From assembly GCF_026427355.1 (NCBI RefSeq), contig NZ_CP102665.1, positions 1 to 64,000 on the forward strand: DNA of 64,000 nt. Reading direction: 5' to 3'. The position numbers were made by a program, and so were the translations under genes. Below are positions 26,982-35,839 of this stretch, piece after piece. A model generated the notes under the pieces. The model saw only the letters and a program-made list of their open reading frames with translations. It ran no database searches and was not told the DNA's origin. This stretch comes from Sphingobium sp. JS3065 (lineage in GTDB: Bacteria; Pseudomonadota; Alphaproteobacteria; Sphingomonadales; Sphingomonadaceae). The stretch's first letter is position 1. Every line of letters begins with the position of its first letter.

Positions 26982-28025
26982 TCAGCCCAGCACGTTGCGG
27001 GCGAGGTTGGCCTGGCATTCCTGCGCCTCGGCGATGATGCGGTCCATCAATTCCGCAATGGTCGGTATGTCGTGGACCATGCCGACCGACATGCCAACAG
27101 TCGTGAAGCCCTTGCTGGTGTCGCCGCTGACCAGCGTGTGGCTATGCGACTTCAGCATCTGCGACATGCGCATCATGCCCTCGATCTCCTTCGGACCCTT
27201 TTTCATCGTGTCGATGACGAGGCGCGTCCACGGAATCTCCAGCTCCCTGGCGATCTGGAAGGAATGCTGGAACACGCTGAAGACGTTGAACATGCGCGCG
27301 TCCATCATCTTGCGGGCGCCGGGCACGTCCATCTGGCGGCAGGGAATGCCGTCAAACTTGGCGGAATAGAGCGTATCGGAAACGTCCAGCTCCAGCGCCT
27401 TTTCCTTCCAGCCCTGGTGCATCGGGCCTTCCTTCGTCGTCCAGAAGCGCGTGCCCATGGAAACGCCGCCAGCGCCCAGCGCGAGCGCCGCGATCATGCT
27501 GGCCCCGGTGGAAATGCCGCCCGCCGCGATGACCGGAATGTCCAGCAGTTCGGCCAGGCGGGGAATAAGCGCGAAGGTGGTGACCGCGCCGGAATGGCCC
27601 GCGGCTTCATAGCCGGCCGCGATCACCGCGTCGCACCCATGCTGCTGCGCCTTGAGCGCCAGATTCTGGTCCGCGACCGACGCCATCACTTTTCCGCCAT
27701 AGGCGTGCGCGGCCTTGCAGATCCAGTCGCCCCGCCCCATCGAATAGTTGATGACGGGGATTTGCTCCTCAAGGCAGACCTTCGCATTTTCCAACCCGTT
27801 CGGCAGGGCCAGCGGCGTGTTGGCTCCAAAGGGCTTGTTGGTGCGCGAACGGATTTCGCGGATCATCTCGCGCGTCTGTTCCGGCGGGCTGGAGCCTGCG
27901 CCCAGCACGCCAAGGCCGCCGGCATTGCAGACCGCAGCCACCATTTCGGGGAGCGCCACACGGCCCATGCCGGCGTTGAGGATCGGATGTTGGATGCCGA
28001 AAAGTTCGGTGACTGCGGTCTGCAT
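26982..28025 (-). CDS. Nitronate monooxygenase / 2-nitropropane dioxygenase-like flavoprotein
   Basis: 347 residues from ATG 28025. An in-frame extension to 28172 is antisense-like and has no good start. FMN-binding TIM barrel features are LFGIQHPILNAGMG at the N-terminus, AAGYEAAGHSG (the conserved His segment) near residue 147, and IPVIAAGGISTG...GAGGVSMGTRF. In acyl-CoA gene clusters such proteins are common, and some act as enoyl reductases or have no known substrate. A true nitronate oxidase role is not implied. Last gene of a leftward trio, 16 bp after a crotonase. Confidence 0.82.
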   Translation of the reverse strand: MQTAVTELFGIQHPILNAGMGRVALPEMVAAVCNAGGLGVLGAGSSPPEQTREMIREIRSRTNKPFGANTPLALPNGLENAKVCLEEQIPVINYSMGRGDWICKAAHAYGGKVMASVADQNLALKAQQHGCDAVIAAGYEAAGHSGAVTTFALIPRLAELLDIPVIAAGGISTGASMIAALALGAGGVSMGTRFWTTKEGPMHQGWKEKALELDVSDTLYSAKFDGIPCRQMDVPGARKMMDARMFNVFSVFQHSFQIARELEIPWTRLVIDTMKKGPKEIEGMMRMSQMLKSHSHTLVSGDTSKGFTTVGMSVGMVHDIPTIAELMDRIIAEAQECQANLARNVLG

Positions 28026-28041
28026 AAGCTGTTCCCAGAGT

Positions 28042-28944
28042 TCAGGAGTATTGCGGCTCTTCCCACCAGGGGAAGTAATTGGGCATGTCGGTCGACACCT
28101 TGCCCGCAAATTCGGGCAGGCGCTTTTCCAGGAAGGAGGTGATGCCTTCCTTCGCATCGGGCGAGGCGCCACGGGTGCAGATGCCCCGGCTTTCGATCCG
28201 GTGCGCTTCCATCGGATGGCTCATGCCCAGCGAGCGCCAGGCCATCTGCCGCATCAGCGCGACCGAAACCGGCGCCGTGTTGTCGGCGATTTCCCGCGCG
28301 ACCGCATAGGTGGTGGGCAGCAGCTCTTCGGGCGCGACGACCTGGCTGACGAGGCCTGCGTCCTTGAGTTCCGCAGCGCCCAGCACGCGGCCGCTGAAGC
28401 TCAGCTCCAGCGCCTTGGCGATGCCGACGATGCGCGGCAGAAACCAGCTGGAGCAGCACTCAAAGACGATCCCGCGCCGGGCATAGACGAAGCCCAGCCG
28501 CGCCTTTTCGCTGGCGATGCGGATGTCCATCGGCAGCAGCATGGAGGCGCCGATGCCCACCCCGGCGCCGTTGATGGCGCCGATGACCGGCTTCAGGCTG
28601 GCGAAGATGCGCAGGGCGAGCCTGCCGCCTCCATCGCGCGCGGCTTCGGAACTATAGTCGAAGCTGCCGTCGTCACGGCGGGCACTGACCGTTTTGGTCG
28701 CCGATCCGTTGTTGTCCTTGTCGAACACGGCCGCGCCCTTCGACAGGTCCGCGCCGCCGCAGAAGCCCTTGCCCGCGCCGGTGATGACAACGACGCGGAC
28801 ATTGTCGTCGCCGTCGCTCAGGTCGAATGCGTCGATGATCTCGTGCATCATCGCATTGCCCATCGCATTGAAGATTTCCGGACGGTTCAGCGTGATCGTC
28901 GCAATGCCGTCCTTCACCTCGTAAAGGATATTTTCAAAAGCCAT
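28042..28944 (-). CDS. Crotonase family protein
   Basis: 300 residues from MAFENILYEV (ATG 28944). ITLNRPEIFNAMG, FCGGADL and INGAGVGIGASMLLPMDIRIA define the fold. The first catalytic Glu position is occupied by Ser/Met (IGASMLL). The second Glu region reads VYARRGIVFECCSS, so a classical hydratase mechanism is doubtful. A 25-residue insertion (GAAVFDKDNNGSATKTVSARRDD) follows the oxyanion loop. It is 10 bp from the upstream crotonase and 16 bp from the downstream flavoprotein gene. Confidence 0.82.
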   Translation of the reverse strand: MAFENILYEVKDGIATITLNRPEIFNAMGNAMMHEIIDAFDLSDGDDNVRVVVITGAGKGFCGGADLSKGAAVFDKDNNGSATKTVSARRDDGSFDYSSEAARDGGGRLALRIFASLKPVIGAINGAGVGIGASMLLPMDIRIASEKARLGFVYARRGIVFECCSSWFLPRIVGIAKALELSFSGRVLGAAELKDAGLVSQVVAPEELLPTTYAVAREIADNTAPVSVALMRQMAWRSLGMSHPMEAHRIESRGICTRGASPDAKEGITSFLEKRLPEFAGKVSTDMPNYFPWWEEPQYS

Positions 28945-28954
28945 ATCGGGTCCT

Positions 28955-29761
28955 TTACTTATATGTGAACTGGGGCGCGCGCTTCTCGAAGAAGGCCTTC
29001 TGCTTTTCGGTCTTGTCTTCCATGGACTGCGCCACGAACACGCCCCGGCTCTCGAACTCGATCGCCTGTTCCAGGCTGCCGGCATTCTGGTTCGCCCAGA
29101 GCGACTGCTTGGTCACCCACAGGCCCATGGGCACATTGACGACCATATTTTCGGCCAGCTTGATGCAAGCATCCTGCAATTCCTCGTCGGGCACGGTCTT
29201 GAGCACCAGACCGATCCGCTCCGCTTCGTCGGCCAAGACGGGGCGCGCGGTGAGCAGCAGCTCGGCGGCGCGTTGTGCGCCCACGACACGGGGCAGCATA
29301 TAGCTCAGGCCCAGTTCCGCGCCGGTCCCGGCGTTGTGGATCGCGTTGACGAACTTCGCCGAACTGCCCGCGATCGTGATGTCGCAGGCGAGCGGAAAGG
29401 CCAGCGCCATTCCGGCCACCGTTCCATTGACGCCGCAGATCACCGGCTGCGGCAGATTGCGCAGTGCGACCGGAATCGCGCTGATGACGCTCATGGCGTA
29501 GCGTGAGGCATAGGCCTTGCCGACATAATCGGGCACCCAGTCGGGGCTACCGCCGGCGCGCAGATCATGCCCGGTGCAGAAGCCGCGGCCCGTAGCGGTG
29601 AGGATGACGACGCGCACGCGCGGATCATATTTGATGGCCTCCAGCATATCCAGCAGTTCCCGATACATCGGGAAGGTGAAGGCATTCATCGAATCGGGCC
29701 GATTGATCGTGACTCGCCGGACGCCCTCAACAGGTTCGTCGACCAGGAAATTTTCCGACAT
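28955..29761 (-). CDS. Enoyl-CoA hydratase/isomerase family protein
   Basis: 268 residues from MSENFLVDEP (ATG 29761). The longer frame upstream runs through the divergent promoter region and was rejected. Motifs are VTINRPDSMNAFT, FCTGHDL, VNGTVAGMALAFPLACD and NAIHNAGTGAELGLSYMLPRVVG. The first catalytic Glu is absent (MALAF). A Glu occurs in the second region (GAELG). First gene of the leftward trio, divergent from the P450 across 449 bp with two operator-like palindromes. Confidence 0.83.
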   Translation of the reverse strand: MSENFLVDEPVEGVRRVTINRPDSMNAFTFPMYRELLDMLEAIKYDPRVRVVILTATGRGFCTGHDLRAGGSPDWVPDYVGKAYASRYAMSVISAIPVALRNLPQPVICGVNGTVAGMALAFPLACDITIAGSSAKFVNAIHNAGTGAELGLSYMLPRVVGAQRAAELLLTARPVLADEAERIGLVLKTVPDEELQDACIKLAENMVVNVPMGLWVTKQSLWANQNAGSLEQAIEFESRGVFVAQSMEDKTEKQKAFFEKRAPQFTYK

Positions 29762-29856
29762 GAGCGATACTCCGCGCGGCTGTTTTGATCTTGGGTCTAT
29801 TGCACATTCTCGTTCCAGGCGGCTGTGGCAAGTCCGGCCGGAAACTTCGGGGCGTA

Positions 29857-29870
29857 ATCGCATTTGCGAT
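29857..29870. promoter_or_regulatory. Candidate operator, copy C (perfect)
   Basis: ATCGCATTTGCGAT is a perfect 6-bp-arm palindrome with a 2-base centre. It lies 96 bp upstream of the leftward crotonase start (29761). Confidence 0.55.
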
Positions 29871-29944
29871 GAGGCTGAAAAGCGCGCCATTCGGGGCGGT
29901 CGGGTGCGCTTGGGCGTCATCGGCACCCGGCCCCGGCCATAGGT

Positions 29945-29958
29945 ATCGCATTGGCGAT
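29945..29958. promoter_or_regulatory. Candidate operator, copy D
   Basis: ATCGCATTGGCGAT has one mismatch to the consensus. It lies 88 bp from copy C, in the same divergent region, on the P450 side. Confidence 0.5.
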
Positions 29959-30210
29959 GCGCTGCGTGATGACGGTTGTTGCAGTTTTCGCGTGTATCCA
30001 CGAAATATGGATCGTTCGGACGCGAAGCCGAAGGGCGGGCAAATAGCCGATTGCCTTGCGGCAGCGAACATCAGGGCATTGCCGACGATCCTGACGAATA
30101 TCGCCGGTCCGAACCCATGTCCCTTGGTAACTGGCTGTTGCCGACCGGGCGATGGCAGCTCATTTCCGCGAGGAAAGGGGATGAGCAGCAGCAGAACAGG
30201 AGAAGGTTGA

Positions 30211-31419
30211 GTGAAAGTCATCGACATGAAGACGCCCGAGGCGCTTGGCGACAGGGCAGCCTTCTATAATGAGCTGCGCAATGAATGCCCGGTCGCGAAA
30301 GTCGAAGCCGCGGAGCAGGAGCATTTCCTGCTGATGGGGTATGAAAATGTTCGGACCCTCCTGAACGACCATGAACGGTTCTCCAAACATTGGGGCAATC
30401 AGATGGTGCGCATGGAGGAGGGGATCGCGCTCAACCAGGATCCGCCTGACTTCAGTTCGTTCCGCATGCTCTACACCAGCTATATGTCGCCCAAGGGCGT
30501 GAAGCGGTGGGCGGATGATTGCCGCCGCGTCGCCAATGATCTGGTGGATGCCATGCTGCCGCTCGGCTCGGGTGACCTGCAGCAGCTGGTCGGCAAGCCG
30601 CTGCCGGCCCGCGTCACCGCCATCGCGCTGGGCTTTCCGGAAGACCGGGTCGAGGATTATCGCCGCTGGACCGACATGTTCCTGACGTCGATGATCGAGA
30701 ATCCGACCGAACAGAAGCGCGTCATCGACGAGATGTATGTGTTCTTCGCCGAGCAGATCGAGAAGAACCGGCAGCGGCTGCGCGATGCGAGCGTCACCGA
30801 ACCCGCGCCGGAGCATGTGGGCACGGTTCTGCCCGACACGCTGCTCTCTGTGCTCATGACGCAGAAATATAAGGGCGAATATCTGAGCGAGCCGATGCTT
30901 CAGCGCACGATCCGCGGCTTTTTTGTTGGTGGGGTCGACACGACCGGCGCGCTGGTGCTGAACCTGCTCTATCGCCTGCTCGAAAAGCCCGAGTTGATGC
31001 AGCAGGTGCGGGACAACCCCTCGCTGCTCAACGCCGCGATCGACGAATCGCTGCGCTTTGACCCGCCCGCGATCGGCATGTTTCGCGAAACCACGCAAGG
31101 CTGTCCCGTGAACGGCGGATCGCTTCCGGCCCATGCGCGGGTGCTTTATTCCACCCTCAGCGCCAATCGCGACCCGTCCGTCTATGAAGATCCGGACAGC
31201 TTCCGCCTCGACCGTCGTCCGTCGCAGACGGCGCCGCATTTGTCCTTTGGCGGCGGCGCGCATTTCTGCCCCGGCGCATGGACCGCACGCATGGAGGCGA
31301 AGATCGCGTTGGAAATCATGATCGAGCGCCTGCCCAAGCTGCGGCTGACGGGACCGGTCGATCATTTCGACGCCGTCAATTTCTTCGTGGTCCGCACTTT
31401 CCCCGCGGCCTGGGATTGA
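30211..31419 (+). CDS. Cytochrome P450
   Basis: Soluble bacterial P450 of 402 residues that would hydroxylate or epoxidise a pathway intermediate with external ferredoxin and reductase. The I-helix oxygen-binding motif is GGVDTTGALV near residue 243. The K-helix ExxR is ESLRFDPP. The heme loop LSFGGGAHFCPGAWTAR has proximal Cys353. GTG start at 30211 with AGGAGAAGG a few bases upstream. No ferredoxin or reductase gene is nearby, so its redox partners lie elsewhere. It is divergent from the crotonase trio and is followed after 133 bp by a PhyH dioxygenase. Two oxygenases side by side suggest successive hydroxylations of a hydrophobic acid. Confidence 0.92.
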   Translation: MKVIDMKTPEALGDRAAFYNELRNECPVAKVEAAEQEHFLLMGYENVRTLLNDHERFSKHWGNQMVRMEEGIALNQDPPDFSSFRMLYTSYMSPKGVKRWADDCRRVANDLVDAMLPLGSGDLQQLVGKPLPARVTAIALGFPEDRVEDYRRWTDMFLTSMIENPTEQKRVIDEMYVFFAEQIEKNRQRLRDASVTEPAPEHVGTVLPDTLLSVLMTQKYKGEYLSEPMLQRTIRGFFVGGVDTTGALVLNLLYRLLEKPELMQQVRDNPSLLNAAIDESLRFDPPAIGMFRETTQGCPVNGGSLPAHARVLYSTLSANRDPSVYEDPDSFRLDRRPSQTAPHLSFGGGAHFCPGAWTARMEAKIALEIMIERLPKLRLTGPVDHFDAVNFFVVRTFPAAWD

Positions 31420-31552
31420 TGGCGAGAGGTGATCACTCTGAGTGACGAAATTACTGGGCCACCGCCTTCTGCGCCGGCCCGGCATCCCCTAGACTGAAAC
31501 GCATGACCGACTCTGCAATGACGGAAGCGGTGTTCCGAAAAGGAAACACAAA

Positions 31553-32548
31553 ATGAAAATATCTGCCGTGAATCTCCCGGATGTCCGCGACCTCGACGCC
31601 CGCGACTGCATTCCGAGCAAGGAATTTCAAGACTGCACCGCGCTGCTGGATGATCATGACGCGCTGAACGCCTTTTATGACGAGAATGGCTATCTCTTCT
31701 TCCGTAACGCGCTCAGCCCCGAGTCGGTGGCGCGCGCCCGCGCGGAAATGCTGGCGATTGCCGCCGACCATTATGGCGTGATCGACAAGGGCGACCCGAT
31801 CGGGCGCTGGAACGGCAAGCCGCTTGAGAATTTCTCCGAAGATGGCGATGAGTTTGCCGGCATTTCGCGTCGGTTGATCGAGGATCCGAGTAATCAGGAA
31901 TTCCTGGCCAAGGTGCTGGGCGAACCGGCCGCGATGGTGCCGCTGGTGCAATATCGCCTCTATCCGCCAAATGGCCCGATCACCCCGGTGCACCAGGACG
32001 GCTTCTACAGCCCCGGCATCGAGGGCTATCGCCCGGTCTGGACTGCCCTGGTCGATTGCCCGCGCGAAGTCGGCGGGTTGATGGTCGCGGTGGGCCAGCA
32101 CAAGCGGGGCTATTACCACAATCTCGCCAAGCCCCGGCAGTTCCCGGTGGCGGAGGGATTGATTGATCCGGACAGTTGGGCCACCACCGATTACAAGGCT
32201 GGCGACGTGCTCGTCGTCCACCACTGTTCACCTCATGCGGGGACGCCGAACACGTCCGACAGGTTGCGCATCACGCTGGACACGCGCGTCCAGTCAGCGC
32301 GCAACCCCAAGGCTTTCGGCGCCGTTGTAAAGGCCGTCACGCCGACGTCTTTGACTGTCGTGGCCGAAGATCAGAAGATCGGCGAAGTGACCCTGTCCGT
32401 GGATGAAAATACCTATATCCGCGTGCTGGATTCCGGCAGGCGCGAAGATTTTTCCCGGTTCATCGAATATACGGTTCCGGGTATGCGAATACTTGTTGTT
32501 CGTGACGGAAACTATGCTCAGATGCTGCGTTGTCCGACCGCTCCCTAA
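31553..32548 (+). CDS. Phytanoyl-CoA dioxygenase (PhyH) family protein
   Basis: Probable non-heme Fe(II)/2-oxoglutarate oxygenase, 331 residues. The metal-binding H-x-D is His147/Asp149 in TPVHQDGFYS. The distal His is His228 in SPHAGTP, and the 2-oxoglutarate-binding Arg is in SDRLRITLD. AAGGAAAC precedes the ATG. Family members hydroxylate acyl-CoAs at the alpha carbon, which lets beta-branched chains enter beta-oxidation. That would suit the surrounding acyl-CoA genes, but the substrate is not known. Confidence 0.87.
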   Translation: MKISAVNLPDVRDLDARDCIPSKEFQDCTALLDDHDALNAFYDENGYLFFRNALSPESVARARAEMLAIAADHYGVIDKGDPIGRWNGKPLENFSEDGDEFAGISRRLIEDPSNQEFLAKVLGEPAAMVPLVQYRLYPPNGPITPVHQDGFYSPGIEGYRPVWTALVDCPREVGGLMVAVGQHKRGYYHNLAKPRQFPVAEGLIDPDSWATTDYKAGDVLVVHHCSPHAGTPNTSDRLRITLDTRVQSARNPKAFGAVVKAVTPTSLTVVAEDQKIGEVTLSVDENTYIRVLDSGRREDFSRFIEYTVPGMRILVVRDGNYAQMLRCPTAP

Positions 32549-32582
32549 CCCTTGTGTTAAACAACGCTAATAGCAATGGTGT

Positions 32583-32596
32583 ATCGCTATTGTGAT
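32583..32596. promoter_or_regulatory. Weak candidate operator upstream of the fadB/fadJ-type gene
   Basis: ATCGCTATTGTGAT has two mismatches to ATCGCAnnTGCGAT. It lies 105 bp before the ATG at 32702. A separate inverted repeat, AATAGC...GCTATT, overlaps it. Confidence 0.35.
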
Positions 32597-32701
32597 TGAT
32601 TGCCGCTGGATAGGGTCGTTGGATAACACCTGGATGACAATAATGAGCGACTTTGGCAGGGCAGGGTCATTAATTTCGATCGCTTAAGGGAAAGCTCCAT
32701 C

Positions 32702-34819
32702 ATGTCCATCTCACCAGAAGACGCTGTCCGCTACGATGTTCGCGACGATGTCGCCCTGCTGACGATCGACTTCCCGCCCGTCAATGCGCTGGGCGCGCCG
32801 ATGCGCGAAGGCCTGGTCAGGCGGCTGGAGCAGGCGCAGGCCGATCCCGCGGTCAAGGCGATCGTGCTGGTGGGCGCCAATGACCGGTTCGTGGCAGGCG
32901 CAGACATCCGCGAATTCGGCAAGCCCAAGGTCGGCCCCGACCTGCACGGCATCCAGCAAATGCTGGAGGACAGCGCCAAGCCGGTGGTCTGCGCCATTGA
33001 TGGCCATGCCCTGGGCGGCGGGCTGGAACTTGCGCTGGCTGCCCCCTTCCGCGTCGCGGCCAGCCGTGCCAAGGTCGGCCTGCCGGAAGTCAATCTGGGC
33101 TTGTTGCCTGGCGCTGGCGGCACGCAGCGGCTGACGCGCGTGGCGGGACCGAACGTGGCGCTGGACCTGATCCTCAGCGGCAAGCATATCAGCGCGGCCA
33201 AGGCGCTGGAACTGGGTCTGGTTGACGAGGTCGCCGACGGCCCGGTCACGGACGCGGCGATCGCCTTTGCCCGTCAGAAGGCGCAAGAGGGCGGACCCTA
33301 TCCCAAGCTGATCGAACGCACCGACAAGGTCGCGAATGTCGATCCCGCCATCTTCGATGCCGTCCGCCAGAAGAACGCCAAGGGCTGGACCGGCATGGTG
33401 GCCCCGTTCAAGATCGTCGAATGCATCCAGGCGGCCTGCACCCTGTCTCCGCGCGAGGGGCTGGCATTTGAAAAGGATGCATTCCAGACCTGCCTGGAAG
33501 CGCCGAGCCGCGCCGCGCAGGTTCACCTTTTCTTCGCCGAGCGTCAGTCCGCGAAGGTTGACGGCATCTCGCCCGATGCCAAGCCCAAGGCCATCGCCCG
33601 CGTCGGCGTGATCGGCGCCGGCACCATGGGCGGCGGGATCGCCATGAGCTGCGTCAATGCGGGTCTGCCCGTCGTCCTGCTGGAAGCCAAGCAGGAAGCG
33701 CTGGACGCGGGTCTCGGCAAGGTGAAGGCCAATTACGACATCTCCGTCAAGCGCGGTTCGCGCAGCCAGGCGCAGGTTGACAAGGCGGTCGGGTTGATCA
33801 CGCCGACGCTCGATTATGCCGACCTTGCCGATTGCGACATCGTGATCGAGGCGGTGTTCGAGGACATGGGGATCAAGCGCGAGATTTTCGGCAAGCTGGA
33901 TCAGGTTGCCAAGCCGGGCGCCATATTGGCGTCGAACACCTCGGCATTGAGCGTCGACGAGATTGCGCGCGCGACCAACCGGCCGGGCGACGTCATCGGC
34001 ACGCACTTCTTCTCGCCCGCCAACGTCATGAAGCTGTGCGAAGTGGTGCGCGGCGATCTGGCGTCGGATGTCACGATCGCGACGGCCATGAACTTCGCCA
34101 AGCAGATCGGCAAGGTTCCGGTGTTGGCCGGCAATTGCGAGGGGTTCATCGGCAACCGCATCCTGCGGATCTACGGCACCGAAGCCGACATCCTGCTGGA
34201 GGCCGGCGCGACGCCGCCGCAGGTCGACAATGCGCTCAAGAGCTTCGGCTTCCCCATGGGCCTGTATCTGATGCGCGACATGTCCGGCCTCGACGTGGGT
34301 TATCGCATGCGTCAGGCGCGCATCGCAGCGGGGACCGAGGATCGCAACTCGGCTAACTATCCGCACCGCCTGTGGGACCGCATCGTCGAGGCGGACCGCT
34401 TTGGCCAGAAGTCGGGAGCGGGCTATTATAAATATGAAGGCCGCGACGCGTCGCCGGACCCGGAGATCGAGGCGATGCTGGCCGAGATCGCGGTCGAGAA
34501 GGGCATTGAGCGGCGCGCCTTCACGGATGACGAGATCGTCGATCGGATTTTGGCGGCCATGGTCAACGAAGGTGCGAAGATTCTGGAGGAAGGGATCGCC
34601 CAGCGCGCCAGCGACATTGATGTGACCTATGTGTACGGCTACGGCTTCCCCAAATATCGCGGCGGGCCGATGTTCTGGGCACAGCAGCGCGGTCTCGACA
34701 AGGTGCTGGAAATCGTCCGGGCGAACCACGCCGCCTATGGCTCCCGGTGGAAACCAGCCCGCTTGCTGGAACAGCGTGCAACCGACAAGCAGGATTGGGA
34801 CGGCAAGCCCGTCGCCTGA
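32702..34819 (+). CDS. Bifunctional enoyl-CoA hydratase / 3-hydroxyacyl-CoA dehydrogenase
   Basis: 705 residues of FadB/FadJ type. The N-terminal crotonase domain (residues 1-190) keeps both hydratase glutamates, in [12 protein letters not shown] and [19 protein letters not shown]. The NAD-binding domain starts at [14 protein letters not shown] near residue 303. The dehydrogenase catalytic His is in [14 protein letters not shown]-terminal dehydrogenase repeats follow ([26 protein letters not shown]). It is the only crotonase in the window with the complete classical active site, so it probably runs the core hydration and oxidation steps. No FadA-type thiolase is adjacent. The SCP2-type thiolase at 4758 may serve. 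Confidence 0.93.
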   Translation: MSISPEDAVRYDVRDDVALLTIDFPPVNALGAPMREGLVRRLEQAQADPAVKAIVLVGANDRFVAGADIREFGKPKVGPDLHGIQQMLEDSAKPVVCAIDGHALGGGLELALAAPFRVAASRAKVGLPEVNLGLLPGAGGTQRLTRVAGPNVALDLILSGKHISAAKALELGLVDEVADGPVTDAAIAFARQKAQEGGPYPKLIERTDKVANVDPAIFDAVRQKNAKGWTGMVAPFKIVECIQAACTLSPREGLAFEKDAFQTCLEAPSRAAQVHLFFAERQSAKVDGISPDAKPKAIARVGVIGAGTMGGGIAMSCVNAGLPVVLLEAKQEALDAGLGKVKANYDISVKRGSRSQAQVDKAVGLITPTLDYADLADCDIVIEAVFEDMGIKREIFGKLDQVAKPGAILASNTSALSVDEIARATNRPGDVIGTHFFSPANVMKLCEVVRGDLASDVTIATAMNFAKQIGKVPVLAGNCEGFIGNRILRIYGTEADILLEAGATPPQVDNALKSFGFPMGLYLMRDMSGLDVGYRMRQARIAAGTEDRNSANYPHRLWDRIVEADRFGQKSGAGYYKYEGRDASPDPEIEAMLAEIAVEKGIERRAFTDDEIVDRILAAMVNEGAKILEEGIAQRASDIDVTYVYGYGFPKYRGGPMFWAQQRGLDKVLEIVRANHAAYGSRWKPARLLEQRATDKQDWDGKPVA

Positions 34820-34882
34820 TCGACGGCCGGGCATGGCTTGTCTGGAACGAGCCTGCCCCGCGGACCATTATCAAAAGGCAGG

Positions 34883-34904
34883 CCCCATCGCATCTGCGAT
34901 GGGG
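34883..34904. promoter_or_regulatory. Candidate operator, copy E, upstream of the GntR gene
   Basis: A 22-bp palindrome with 10-bp perfect arms and a 2-base centre. Its core, ATCGCATCTGCGAT (34887-34900), matches the consensus exactly. It lies 64 bp after the fadB-type stop and 90 bp before the GntR start at 34994. It could autoregulate the regulator. The fold could also serve as a terminator, although no T-run follows. Confidence 0.6.
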
Positions 34905-34993
34905 CGGCCGGCCTTTATGGAGGAGGCGGCGCAAATGTATAAAGCAGAAATATTGTGCTATGACGCCGTCAGATTGCAGGTTCGATCCTTGCC

Positions 34994-35803
34994 ATGAAGA
35001 CGGTTGGCTCTATGCAAGGCGGCCTGTCTGCGGAAAGTTCACCTGTGCAGGGTTTGATGTTCGATAATCCATTCGTTGAAGATGCGCTCGAACATGGGCC
35101 TGTACCGCTCTATTACCAGTTGGAGAAGCATCTGCGGTCGCGTATTGCCGCTGATGAATTCGCTCCGGGCGTTCCGTTGCCGACCGAAGACCAGATCTGC
35201 AAGGAATATAAGGTCAGCCGGATCACTGTCCGGCGCGCGCTGGAGGGCTTGCAGCGGCAGGGTCTGATCGAGCGGCGACGCGGCCTTGGTTCGTTCGTGC
35301 TGGAAAACCGGCTGGGCATCAATAGCCAGTTGACCGGATCGCTGACGGAGTTCCTTGCCAAGGCCGGTTCTCTTCACACCGCCAATCTGGGATTGACGGA
35401 GGCGGCGCCCTCCAGTGCCATTCGCAAGCAGCTTGAGCTTGGGCCGCATGAGTCAGCGACATTGTTGCGCACCATCGGCCTGCTCGACGATATGCCGGTG
35501 GCTTATTATGAGATTTGGTTGCCCCTCGACATCGGCAGCAAGCTGCCGGGTGAGGAACTGGATGGCCATATGCCGGTCATTCGCCTGGTGGAGCGGGTCG
35601 CCAAGGCCCGCGTCACTCGCGCGGAGCAGACGATCGAGCCGGGGCATGCGGGCGAGGAAGCCGCGACGCACCTCCATATTGATGCCAAAACGCCGATCCT
35701 GCATGTTCAGCGCACCTATTTCGCGGGTGATCGGCCGATTGAACTCGCCAATGTCCGCTATCATCCCGACCGCTATCGTTATGCCATCGAACTGAAAGGG
35801 TAA
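34994..35803 (+). CDS. GntR-family transcriptional regulator with UTRA ligand domain
   Basis: 269 residues from ATG 34994. ATG 35057 with AGGG upstream would give 249 residues and is equally plausible. The winged helix PLPTEDQICKEYKVSRITVRRALEGLQRQGLIERRRGLGSFV matches HutC-subfamily GntR proteins. The UTRA domain follows (residues about 110-265: YYEIWLPLDIGSKLPGE, ILHVQRTYFAGDRPIELANVRYHPDRY). It is the only regulator inside the acyl-CoA block, and the best operator copy is directly upstream. I infer that it controls the local regulon and responds to a pathway acid or acyl-CoA. Confidence 0.88.
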   Translation: MKTVGSMQGGLSAESSPVQGLMFDNPFVEDALEHGPVPLYYQLEKHLRSRIAADEFAPGVPLPTEDQICKEYKVSRITVRRALEGLQRQGLIERRRGLGSFVLENRLGINSQLTGSLTEFLAKAGSLHTANLGLTEAAPSSAIRKQLELGPHESATLLRTIGLLDDMPVAYYEIWLPLDIGSKLPGEELDGHMPVIRLVERVAKARVTRAEQTIEPGHAGEEAATHLHIDAKTPILHVQRTYFAGDRPIELANVRYHPDRYRYAIELKG

Positions 35804-35839
35804 CTGAACCGTCGTCGAACGGTCCAGCCAGAGCGCTGC

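Larger units (their letters stand above)
29762..30210. other. Divergent promoter region between crotonase and P450
   Basis: 449 bp with no convincing gene. It holds two copies of the operator palindrome (29857-29870 and 29945-29958) with centres 88 bp apart, so one could serve each promoter. An AGGAGAAGG ribosome site lies just before the P450 GTG. The remainder is unassigned. Confidence 0.5.

Noticed and set aside
32711..34834. A 707-codon minus-strand open frame across the fadB/fadJ-type gene
   Set aside because: The plus-strand product has every family motif, and the minus frame has none.
34883..34904. Treating this palindrome only as the terminator of the fadB-type gene
   Set aside because: It lacks a T-run, and its core is identical in form to copies located in divergent promoters. 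A dual role is left open.
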